Shown: in pieces, positions 27,675-34,946 of the stretch
Layout of the letters: every line of letters starts with the position of its first letter
Numbering within the stretch: the first letter of the stretch is position 1
Origin: Dinoroseobacter sp049800835
GTDB taxonomy: Bacteria > Pseudomonadota > Alphaproteobacteria > Rhodobacterales > Rhodobacteraceae
Reading direction: 5' to 3'
NCBI RefSeq assembly: GCF_049800835.1
Contig: NZ_JBNAFU010000008.1
Coordinates: 147,037 to 211,036 of the forward strand
DNA: 64,000 nt
Notes under the pieces: model-generated
Databases searched by the model: none
Seen by the model: the letters and a program-made list of their open reading frames with translations, nothing else
What the model was told of the DNA's origin: nothing
Translations under genes and position numbers: made by a program

Positions 27675-28160
27675 ATGTCCAACGACACCCGAGAGCTTGA
27701 CCCAAAGTGGGAATTCGTCGGCGACAGCGTGATGGGCGGTGTGTCTGAAGGGGCGCTCTCGCGGGAGGTGTTTCGCGGTCGCGCGGCCACCGTCCTGCGC
27801 GGTGCCGTTTCGCTGGAAAACAACGGTGGCTTCGTTCAGATCGCATCTGACCTGCGGGCAGATGGCAGCGCACTGGATGCCAGCGGGTGGGACGGACTTG
27901 AGATCGAGGTTGCCGGCAACTCCGAACGGTACGATCTGCGGGTGCGCACGGACCAACTCACCCGACCGTGGCAGTCATATCGCGCAGAATTCACGGCATT
28001 GCCGGCTTGGCGTACCGTGCAGGTACCGTTCGGCGCGTTTGTGTCCCACAAGACCGAAACCTTGTTCGATCCGGCGCGCCTCAGGCGGATTGGTATTCTC
28101 GCCATCGGCCGCGTCTTCGATGCAGAGATCGCCATCTCTGCAATCCGGCTGTACCGCTAG
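27675..28160 (+). CDS. CIA30 family protein
   Basis: A 161-residue protein of the CIA30 family, named after a mitochondrial complex I assembly factor; bacterial members have no settled function. The family pattern is clear: WEFVGDSVMGGVSEGAL at the N-terminus, LENNGGFVQIASDL, WDGLEIEVAGNSERYDLRVRTDQLTRPWQSY, and GILAIGRVFDAEIAISAIRLYR at the end, forming a galactose-binding-like beta sandwich. No signal peptide is seen. It stands alone, divergent from the pqi genes and convergent with fmdB. A complex I role in this organism is only inferred from the name. Confidence 0.85.
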   Translation: MSNDTRELDPKWEFVGDSVMGGVSEGALSREVFRGRAATVLRGAVSLENNGGFVQIASDLRADGSALDASGWDGLEIEVAGNSERYDLRVRTDQLTRPWQSYRAEFTALPAWRTVQVPFGAFVSHKTETLFDPARLRRIGILAIGRVFDAEIAISAIRLYR

Positions 28161-28169
28161 GGTGCGCCG

Positions 28170-28499
28170 TTAGTGAGAGATCATCCAGGGACGCTTGGTC
28201 GGGAACGATTTCGACCCATCCGAATGGTGCAAGGTTTTCGACGGCGCCTTGCTGGCCCCCGAACAGCAACTGCATCCGGGACCGTGCGCGGACCGTTTCG
28301 GACTGTCTGCGCTGCGCTCGTTCGTGGCGTGCGCATGCCGTGTCGTCTGGCTCATCATGGCTAGGCGCGGCACGTTGAGCATCACGCGAGGACTCTCTGC
28401 CGCGCAGAACGGACAGTCGCACGGGTCCTTGTAGTTCGATATCGGAGTTAGCGCGGTGAACGGGCCGCAGTCTTCACACAGGTAGTCGTAAACGGGCAT
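28170..28499 (-). CDS. fmdB: FmdB family zinc-ribbon protein
   Basis: A 109-residue small protein. MPVYDYLCEDCGPF and CDCPFCAAESPRV give the two cysteine pairs of the FmdB zinc-ribbon (about residues 8-11 and 28-33). The remainder is polar, with a second cysteine cluster HGPGCSCCSG near residue 75. FmdB was first described beside formamidase and the amide transporter of Methylophilus, and was proposed to regulate them; the same linkage is seen here. A GGAG element precedes the ATG at 28499. It is the last gene of the amide operon, 57 bases past fmdA. Confidence 0.88.
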   Translation of the reverse strand: MPVYDYLCEDCGPFTALTPISNYKDPCDCPFCAAESPRVMLNVPRLAMMSQTTRHAHATNERSADSPKRSAHGPGCSCCSGASKAPSKTLHHSDGSKSFPTKRPWMISH

Positions 28500-28556
28500 C
28501 AGTTTCTCCTGGAACTCGAGGGGTGAGAGGCCCGAAGGCCCCTCACGCGGCGTCGC

Positions 28557-29786
28557 TCACAAATCGGGTGCCAACGGAATGTCCACCGAACCGTCGAGGT
28601 ATTTGGTCGGTCCCGCCGCATTTGGCATCATGTCCCAATCGAAGATGTCATTTGGAAGCCATAGGGTTGCGCAGGCATTCGGGATGTCCACGACACCCGA
28701 GATATGCCCTTGCACGGGCGCCGTTCCCAGAATTGCGTAGGCCTGCGCCCCCGAATAGCCGAATTTCTTCAGGTATTCGATCGCGTTCAAGCAGGCCTGA
28801 CGATAGGCGACATGAACATCGAGGTAGTGTTGTTCACCGCTTTCATCGACGCTGATGCCTTCAAAAATAAGGTAGTCGTCATAGACCGGCTTGATCGGGG
28901 AGGGTTTGAAGATCGGGTTCTTGATCCCGTATTTCTCGACACCGCCCTTGATCAGCTCGACTTTCAGATGAAGCCACCCTGCCATCTCGATCGCGCCGCA
29001 GAAGGTGATCTCACCATCACCCTGGCTGAAGTGCAGATCCCCCATCGATAGACCGGCACCGTCGACGTAGACCGGGAAATAGATCTTGCAGCCGCGGCTG
29101 AGATCCTTGATGTCGCAATTGCCGCCGTGCTCGCGCGGGGGAACGGTTCGCGCGGCCTCGGTAGCAGCCTTGTCGCGGTCTTCGCCCTTCATTGCGCCCA
29201 TATGCGCGCTTTGCGTGTTGGGCAGCGCGGCCAGTGGCGGTACGCGTTCGGGGTCCGTATTGAACAGTTTCGTTTCGCGGCTGTTCCACATGTCCAGCAT
29301 CTTGCGGTCGGGCAGACAGCCGATGAGCCCCGGATGGATCAGGCCCGCGTATTTCACGCCCGGTACGTGTCGGGACTTGGTGAACATGCCGTCAAAGTCC
29401 CAGATCGACTTCTGTGCTTCGGGGAAATGCTCAGTCAGGAAGCCCCCGCCATTCTGCTTGGAAAAGAACCCGTTGAAGCCCCAGAGCATTTCCTCCTTGG
29501 CCCCGATATCAAGGATATCGACCACCAACAGGTCGCCTGGTTCGGCGCCTTTGACACCGATCGGCCCGGACAGATAGTGCACCTGCTCAAGCTCCACATC
29601 GCGGACGTCCGACGCATCGTCGTCGTTCTTGATCTGTCCGCCGGTCCAATCGTAGGTTTCGATCTTGAAGTCGTCCCCAGGCTCCACCCAGACGTTGATC
29701 GGAATATCGGGATGCCAGCGATTGTGCACGTTTTCATTCTTGTGCGGGCTTTCGCTCAGATCAACAGAGATCAATGTGTCAGCCAT
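28557..29786 (-). CDS. fmdA: Formamidase (acetamidase/formamidase family)
   Basis: A 409-residue cytosolic amidase releasing ammonia from formamide and perhaps other short amides. Characteristic blocks are SESPHKNENVHNRWHPDIP at the N-terminus, the metal-binding region FPEAQKSIWDFDGM, PPREHGGNCDIKDLSRGCKIYFPV, and the ending HISGVVDIPNACATLWLPNDIFDWDM. Length agrees with Methylophilus FmdA. The ATG at 29786 sits in a purine-rich AGAGAGAGG context on the coding strand. Located behind five ABC transporter genes for amides or urea, it would convert the imported substrate to formate and ammonium. Confidence 0.94.
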   Translation of the reverse strand: MADTLISVDLSESPHKNENVHNRWHPDIPINVWVEPGDDFKIETYDWTGGQIKNDDDASDVRDVELEQVHYLSGPIGVKGAEPGDLLVVDILDIGAKEEMLWGFNGFFSKQNGGGFLTEHFPEAQKSIWDFDGMFTKSRHVPGVKYAGLIHPGLIGCLPDRKMLDMWNSRETKLFNTDPERVPPLAALPNTQSAHMGAMKGEDRDKAATEAARTVPPREHGGNCDIKDLSRGCKIYFPVYVDGAGLSMGDLHFSQGDGEITFCGAIEMAGWLHLKVELIKGGVEKYGIKNPIFKPSPIKPVYDDYLIFEGISVDESGEQHYLDVHVAYRQACLNAIEYLKKFGYSGAQAYAILGTAPVQGHISGVVDIPNACATLWLPNDIFDWDMMPNAAGPTKYLDGSVDIPLAPDL

Positions 29787-29811
29787 TGTAGGTTCCTCTC
29801 TCTCTTCAAAG

Positions 29812-30501
29812 TCAGACCGATAGAAATTTTGCGACGCGGTCTTCGTCGATGCCGTCACGCGGGCTGTCGTGTACGAAGGTACCGTTTTCGATCACGATGA
29901 CGCGGTCGGCGACATCCAGGGCAAAGCTCAGAACTTGTTCCGAAACGATGATGGTCAGGCCGGTCTGATCACGGATCTTGCGCAGGGTGCGGGCCATCTC
30001 GCGTATGATGGATGGCTGGATGCCCTCTGTGGGTTCATCCAGAAGCAAGACCTTCGGATCACTCGCCAGCGCGCGCGCGATCGCCAGTTGCTGTTGCTGT
30101 CCGCCTGAAAGATTGCCGCCGCGGCGGGACTTCATTTCCAAAAGGACCGGAAACAACTCGTAGATGTCCTCCGGCACGGATTTTGAGCCGGTGGAGGTCA
30201 ACCCGGTCTCGATATTCTCGCGCACGGTCATCGCCGAGAAAATCATCCGCCCCTGTGGCACATAAGCGATCCCGGCTGAGACGCGCTGGTGCGGTTTCAT
30301 ACCGGCAACGGACGTCCCGCCGACCTTCGCGTCGCCGTCCTTTTCAGGCACGATCCCCATCAGGGTCTTCATCAGGGTGGTCTTGCCCATCCCGTTCCGG
30401 CCCATGATCGCGACGATCTCGCCGGGTTTCACATCAAGATCGAGGCTGTGGAGCACTTCGGACTCGCCATACGCCGCACAGAGGTTTTCAACAGACAGCA
30501 T
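29812..30501 (-). CDS. urtE: Amide/urea ABC transporter ATP-binding protein UrtE
   Basis: A 229-residue LivF-type ATPase. Walker A is GRNGMGKTT (about residues 34-42), signature NLSGGQQQQLAIARAL, Walker B VLLLDEPTEGIQPSII. The EGIQPSII ending is the form usual in UrtE of urea and short-amide transporters rather than in leucine transporters. It lies 12 bases from urtD. Together with UrtD it drives the UrtBC membrane pore. Confidence 0.92.
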   Translation of the reverse strand: MLSVENLCAAYGESEVLHSLDLDVKPGEIVAIMGRNGMGKTTLMKTLMGIVPEKDGDAKVGGTSVAGMKPHQRVSAGIAYVPQGRMIFSAMTVRENIETGLTSTGSKSVPEDIYELFPVLLEMKSRRGGNLSGGQQQQLAIARALASDPKVLLLDEPTEGIQPSIIREMARTLRKIRDQTGLTIIVSEQVLSFALDVADRVIVIENGTFVHDSPRDGIDEDRVAKFLSV

Positions 30502-30513
30502 CGGTACGCTCCT

Positions 30514-31263
30514 TCAGTGGCCCAGATAGACTTCGACAACTTTGGGGTCGTTCTGCACCCGCTCCATCGATCCTTCGGACAGGGTTTTGCCCTGGTGCAG
30601 GACGGTGACGCGTGTCGCGATATCCGCAACAAAGCCCATGTCATGTTCGATCACGATAACGGCGCGGTCCTTGATGATCTTGTTCAGCAACTCCGCGGTC
30701 TTCTTGCGCTCTGCGACGGACATGCCTGCGACAGGTTCATCGAGCATCAAGAGTTCTGGATCCTGAATCAGCAGCATTCCGATTTCCAGCCATTGCTTCT
30801 GTCCATGGCTCAGGAACGCCGCCTTTTCATCCAGAAGCTCGTCCAGAAAGATCGTCCTCGCGATCTCTGAAATCCGGTCCTTCACCTCAGAATCCCGCCG
30901 GAACAGCAAGGCGCCGAACACGCTGTGTCCGCGTGGATAAGACAGCTCAAGGTTTTCAAAGACCGTCAGGTCTTCATAGACCGATGGGGTCTGGAACTTG
31001 CGCCCGACACCGGCCAGAACGATCTGATCCTCGCGCTTGTCGAGCAGTTCAAGCCCCTTGAAGTTGACCGAGCCGCTGGTGGCCTTGGTCCGTCCGCAGA
31101 TCAGGTCCAGAACGGTGGTCTTGCCCGCCCCGTTTGGACCGATGATCACGCGGCATTCGTTTGGCTCCACATAGAAGCTCAAGTCATCCACTGCCTTGAA
31201 TCCGTCGAACGACACGGTGAGCCCTTCGACAGCGAGCACGAAATTTGGGTTGTGTCCTTGCAT
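30514..31263 (-). CDS. urtD: Amide/urea ABC transporter ATP-binding protein UrtD
   Basis: A 249-residue LivG-type ATPase. Walker A is GPNGAGKTTVLDLI (about residues 39-52). The signature is LSHGQKQWLEIGMLL and Walker B LLMLDEPVAGMSVAE, both typical of UrtD. VGRKFQTPSVYEDLTVFENLELS is the Q-loop region seen in urea/amide transporters. Stop and start codons lie within about ten bases of the neighbours urtC and urtE, as in one operon. Confidence 0.93.
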   Translation of the reverse strand: MQGHNPNFVLAVEGLTVSFDGFKAVDDLSFYVEPNECRVIIGPNGAGKTTVLDLICGRTKATSGSVNFKGLELLDKREDQIVLAGVGRKFQTPSVYEDLTVFENLELSYPRGHSVFGALLFRRDSEVKDRISEIARTIFLDELLDEKAAFLSHGQKQWLEIGMLLIQDPELLMLDEPVAGMSVAERKKTAELLNKIIKDRAVIVIEHDMGFVADIATRVTVLHQGKTLSEGSMERVQNDPKVVEVYLGH

Positions 31264-31272
31264 CTCGCTCTC

Positions 31273-32415
31273 CTATTCCGCAGCGGTCTTAAGGGTCGGC
31301 TTTGCCGCGGGTTCTTGCGCGTCTGGCTTTTTCTTTAGAAGCGCGGCGATGCGTGGCGCCACATGCTCGGAGTAAACACCCGCCAGCCCGTTCGGGAACA
31401 ACATGACCACCGCGATGAACAGTCCGCCTAGGCCAAGAAGCCAAAGCTCAGGAAAGCTCTCCGACAGCAGGGTTTTCGCCCAGTTCACCAGCAGGGCACC
31501 GTAGACGGCCCCGACGATGGACAGACGCCCGCCAACTGCGCAGAAAATCACCATCTCGATCGAGGGGACGATCCCAACCAGCGTAGGCGACATGAAGCCG
31601 ACCTGGAGGGTGAACATGGCTCCGCCGACGCCGGCAAAGGCCGCCCCGAGGCAGAAGACGAAAATCTTGAAGTTCGCGACATTGTAGCCGGAGAACCGCA
31701 CGCGGTCCTCTTGGTCGCGGATCGCGATCAGAAGGCGTCCGAGCTTCGATCTGCGGACGTATTGGGCAATCGCAAGGCAGACAAACAGCAGCACTCCGTT
31801 GACGTAGTAGAGGAACTCCTTCGCCTCGTCGGTGCGGATGTCCCAGCCGTTCAGCGTGCGCAGGTCGGTGATGCCGTTGACCCCACCGGTGAAGCCTTGC
31901 TGGCCGATGATCAGGATGGTCAGGATTGCTGCGAAGGCCTGCGTGATGATCGCGAAATAGACCCCGCCCACACGGCGGGTGAACATCGCAACCCCGATGA
32001 TGAAGGCAAACAGTACCGGCACAGCGACCACGGCAAGCAGGGCAAAGGCCAGATTGTTGAACGGCTCCCACCACCAAGGCAGCGCGGTCAGTTGGTTCCA
32101 GTCCATGAAATCCGGGATGCCGGGGGTGGACTGAATCGCGGTGTTCTCCGGGGTGGAGGCCTCGAGCTTCAGGAACATCGCCATGCAGTAGCCGCCAAGG
32201 CCGAAGAACACCCCCTGACCAAGGCTCAGGATGCCGCCTGCGCCCCAGCACAGGACCAGCCCGACGGCGACGAAGGCATAGGTGAGGTACTTTCCGAAGA
32301 GGTTCAGCCGGAAACTGTCCAGCGCCAGTGGCAGGACGACGAAGATCACGGCGGCGAGAATGGCAAACGCAATCAGGTCTTGCCGGGTGAAGATACGGTT
32401 GGAAGCAGCATGCAT
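31273..32415 (-). CDS. urtC: Amide/urea ABC transporter permease UrtC
   Basis: A 380-residue LivM-type inner-membrane permease with about ten hydrophobic segments. The conserved coupling region is LLIAIRDQEDRVRFSGYNVANFKIFVF, and GGVYFAIITQAFAAILTILI is the LivM/UrtC core helix pair. QGFTGGVNGITDL is a loop typical of UrtC and its relatives. The C-terminus is a charged cytoplasmic tail. Start at 32415, 12 bases after urtB. Confidence 0.92.
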   Translation of the reverse strand: MHAASNRIFTRQDLIAFAILAAVIFVVLPLALDSFRLNLFGKYLTYAFVAVGLVLCWGAGGILSLGQGVFFGLGGYCMAMFLKLEASTPENTAIQSTPGIPDFMDWNQLTALPWWWEPFNNLAFALLAVVAVPVLFAFIIGVAMFTRRVGGVYFAIITQAFAAILTILIIGQQGFTGGVNGITDLRTLNGWDIRTDEAKEFLYYVNGVLLFVCLAIAQYVRRSKLGRLLIAIRDQEDRVRFSGYNVANFKIFVFCLGAAFAGVGGAMFTLQVGFMSPTLVGIVPSIEMVIFCAVGGRLSIVGAVYGALLVNWAKTLLSESFPELWLLGLGGLFIAVVMLFPNGLAGVYSEHVAPRIAALLKKKPDAQEPAAKPTLKTAAE

Positions 32416-32427
32416 CTCGGTGGCTCC

Positions 32428-33354
32428 TTACTTGCGCAGTTTGAGGGAAAAGAGACCTTGCGGACGCACCATCAGGATGCCGACCACCACGAGCAGGGTC
32501 AGGACCTTGGCCATCGAGCCGGACAGGAAGAATTCCATGATCGACTGTGCCTGGCTGATGGAAAACGCGCTGGCGATGGTGCCCAGCAGGCTACCCGCGC
32601 CGCCGAAGACGACCACGAGGAACGTGTCCACGATGTAAAGCTGGCCTGCCGTGGGCCCGGTCGAGCCGATCATCGTGAAGGCCGATCCCGCAACCCCGGC
32701 CACACCGCAGCCGATGCCAAAGGTCAGCCGGTCCGTCCAGGACGTGTTGATGCCGACGGCATCGGCCATGACCCGGTTCTGGTTGATCGCGCGCACCTGC
32801 AAGCCCCAGGATGACCGAAACATCATCACGTAAACAGCGATGGAAATGCAGGTCGCGAGGATCATCACGAAGATGCCGTTGATCGGCACTTCCACGAGGT
32901 CGGTCAACGGCAGCGACCCCATCATCCAGTCCGGGATCGTGACCCCGACCTCGCGCGCGCCAAACACACTGCGGTACACCTGTTGCAGGATCAGGCTCAG
33001 GCCCCAGGTTGCCAGAAGCGTGTCAAGTGGGCGCTTGTACAAATGTCGGATGAGCCCCCACTCGACCAGCAGGCCCAAAAGGCCTGAGGCGATGAATGCA
33101 AGGATCATCGCCACGAAGAAATAGATGCCGAACAGCTCCGGCAGATAGGCAGCAAAGAAATTGGAGGTCAGATAAGTGACGTAGGCGCCAAGGATCATGA
33201 ACTCGCCATGGGCCATGTTGATTACGCCCATCTGCCCAAAGATGATCGCCAGCCCCAGGGCCATGAGTACAAAAACGGAAAACAGGATCAGTCCTGCGAA
33301 ACCCTGCATCGCGAAAATCGCGCCGAGTTCGCCCATTGAGTAGCCGGAAAACAT
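32428..33354 (-). CDS. urtB: Amide/urea ABC transporter permease UrtB
   Basis: A 308-residue LivH-type permease. It has the family block FGQMGVINMAHGEFMILGAY and the coupling helix VRAINQNRVMADAVGINTSWTDRLTF. It lacks the long N-terminal periplasmic extension found in many cyanobacterial UrtB proteins, as do the FmdE-like amide permeases. An ATG at 33354 is preferred to the in-frame TTG one codon upstream. A strong hairpin separates it from urtA. Confidence 0.92.
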   Translation of the reverse strand: MFSGYSMGELGAIFAMQGFAGLILFSVFVLMALGLAIIFGQMGVINMAHGEFMILGAYVTYLTSNFFAAYLPELFGIYFFVAMILAFIASGLLGLLVEWGLIRHLYKRPLDTLLATWGLSLILQQVYRSVFGAREVGVTIPDWMMGSLPLTDLVEVPINGIFVMILATCISIAVYVMMFRSSWGLQVRAINQNRVMADAVGINTSWTDRLTFGIGCGVAGVAGSAFTMIGSTGPTAGQLYIVDTFLVVVFGGAGSLLGTIASAFSISQAQSIMEFFLSGSMAKVLTLLVVVGILMVRPQGLFSLKLRK

Positions 33355-33401
33355 CAAACACCTCTGGGGGGAGTGGGAATTGTCAAAAGGGGAACGGGAA
33401 C

Positions 33402-33433
33402 GGGGCAGGCGCGCCTGGCATCACGCCCGCCCC
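33402..33433 (-). promoter_or_regulatory. Intercistronic hairpin between urtA and urtB
   Basis: On the minus strand a ten-base arm (33424-33433) pairs with 33402-33411, nine Watson-Crick pairs and one G-U, around a twelve-base loop. It begins seven bases past the urtA stop and has no T run. Such hairpins behind binding-protein genes usually protect the upstream mRNA or cause partial termination, giving more binding protein than permease. Confidence 0.6.
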
Positions 33434-33440
33434 GGGCAGG

Positions 33441-34712
33441 TTACTGGTAGCCTTCGGGGAAGGGGTCCGGCTCCACCAGGTCTGCCGTCTCGAACACGAC
33501 CTCGTACTGACCATCCGCCTGCGCGCGACCCACCCGGGTCTTGGACCAGAGGTGATGGTTCTCGTGCACCTTGACGTAGCCTTCAGGGGCGGTGGTCATC
33601 TCGATGCCCGGGCTCGCCTCGCGGACCTTGTCGACGTCGAAGGAGCCTGCCTTTTCGACCGCGGCTTTCCACAGCCACGGGCCAAGGTAGGCGGCTTGCG
33701 TCACGTCGCCGATGACCATGTCCTCCCCCCACATTTCCTTGAACGCGGCCACGAAATCAAGGTTGTTTTCGTTCTCAAGGCTCTGGAAGTATTTCATGCA
33801 GGCATAGGCGCCCTCGACGTTTTCACCGCCGATCCCGCGGATCTCGTCTTCCGTGACGGAGATGGTCAGAACGATCGGGCTTTCCTCGGTCGGGTCGATA
33901 CCGGCGGCCTTCAGCTGCTTGTAGAACGCCACGTTCGAGCCACCCACGACGATGGCATAGATCACGTCCGGCTTGCGCAGGCGGATCTTGTTGATGACCG
34001 AGTTGAACTGTGTGTGACCGAGCGGATAGTACTCCTCGCCGACAACGCTTGTGCCCTCCATGAACTTCTCGATATGGGCCCGCGCGATCTTGTTGGACGT
34101 GCGCGGCCAGATGTAGTCCGAGCCAAGCAGGTAGAAGGTCTTTGCACCCTTGGTCTGCGTCACCCAGTCGAGGCCAGCGATGATCTGCTGGGTGGCCTCC
34201 TGCCCGGTGTAGATAACGTTCGGCGACTGTTCGAGGCCTTCGTAGAACGTCGGATAATAGAGGAACCCGTTATGCTGTTCGAACACCGGCAGAACGGCCT
34301 TGCGGCTTGCGGATGTCCAGCAACCCATGACCGAGGCGACCTTGTCGTTGACCAGCAGTTTGCGGGCTTTTTCCGCGAATGTCGGCCAGTCGGACGCGCC
34401 GTCTTCCTGGATGTACTCGATTTTGCGGCCCAGAATGCCGCCCTGTGCGTTGATCTGTTCGATGGCAAGCTTTTCCGCCTGCACCGACCCGGTTTCGGAA
34501 ATCGCCATCGTGCCGGTGATCGAGTGCAGGATGCCGATCGTTACCGTGTCGTCCGTAACGGCAAGGCCCGTGGTGTTCACCTCGGCGGTTGGAAAATCCT
34601 GCGCGCGCAGGTTCTTGGGCAGGAACAGCGAGGCCGCAAGCGCAGTGCCGCCGGCCATGACTGCGCGTCTGCTTGGGCCAGCCGGGTTTTCAGGGGTTTT
34701 ACGATCAGTCAT
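33441..34712 (-). CDS. urtA: Amide/urea ABC transporter substrate-binding protein UrtA
   Basis: A 423-residue periplasmic binding protein, first gene of the amide operon. It has a twin-arginine-type signal peptide: SRRAVMAGGTALAASLFLP, ending near NLRAQD. The mature protein opens with VTIGILHSITGTMAISETGS, the ligand-binding loop of urea and short-amide binders, and contains MGCWTSASRKAVLPVFEQHNGFLYYPTFYEG, highly typical of UrtA/FmdD/AmiC-like proteins. Together with formamidase downstream this points to formamide, acetamide or urea. It is divergent from the sensor kinase gene, and two palindromes lie between. Confidence 0.94.
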   Translation of the reverse strand: MTDRKTPENPAGPSRRAVMAGGTALAASLFLPKNLRAQDFPTAEVNTTGLAVTDDTVTIGILHSITGTMAISETGSVQAEKLAIEQINAQGGILGRKIEYIQEDGASDWPTFAEKARKLLVNDKVASVMGCWTSASRKAVLPVFEQHNGFLYYPTFYEGLEQSPNVIYTGQEATQQIIAGLDWVTQTKGAKTFYLLGSDYIWPRTSNKIARAHIEKFMEGTSVVGEEYYPLGHTQFNSVINKIRLRKPDVIYAIVVGGSNVAFYKQLKAAGIDPTEESPIVLTISVTEDEIRGIGGENVEGAYACMKYFQSLENENNLDFVAAFKEMWGEDMVIGDVTQAAYLGPWLWKAAVEKAGSFDVDKVREASPGIEMTTAPEGYVKVHENHHLWSKTRVGRAQADGQYEVVFETADLVEPDPFPEGYQ

Positions 34713-34798
34713 GACAGCTCCTTGTCGGGATAAGATGAAAAATCGGGCAGCGGACTGCCTTCTGATCCGACCTTGGTCGAAGGAGCGCGGAAAGCCGT

Positions 34799-34816
34799 AT
34801 ACGTCGATTGACGTAT
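34799..34816. promoter_or_regulatory. Candidate operator, perfect 7-4-7 palindrome
   Basis: ATACGTC and GACGTAT are perfect inverted repeats separated by GATT. The site lies 87 bases upstream of urtA and about 130 bases before the kinase gene. A LuxR/FixJ-type response regulator encoded nearby would bind a dyad of this size; the link is inference. Confidence 0.5.
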
Positions 34817-34830
34817 CCTTTTGCGCGTTA

Positions 34831-34841
34831 CTACCCTGTAG
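34831..34841. promoter_or_regulatory. Candidate operator, CTAC-CCT-GTAG palindrome
   Basis: CTAC and GTAG are inverted repeats with a three-base spacer, fifteen bases from the longer palindrome in the same divergent promoter region. TAC...GTA dyads are common targets of NarL/FixJ-type regulators. It is a short site, so chance cannot be excluded. Confidence 0.35.
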
Positions 34842-34946
34842 GCTGCTTTGAGAACGGAGAGGGCAAAAGGTGTAGGGGAGGCGCTTTTGGCTGTTGGTGA
34901 CAGCGCGCCCGCTTGTGTGTACAGGGGTGATTGACCCGGGGGCCCG

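Noticed and set aside
27497..27823. Extension of the first PqiA-type protein to a 328-residue reading
   Set aside because: The extra N-terminal 109 codons overlap the divergent CIA30 gene and show no conserved features; the zinc-ribbon start at 27496 fits the family.
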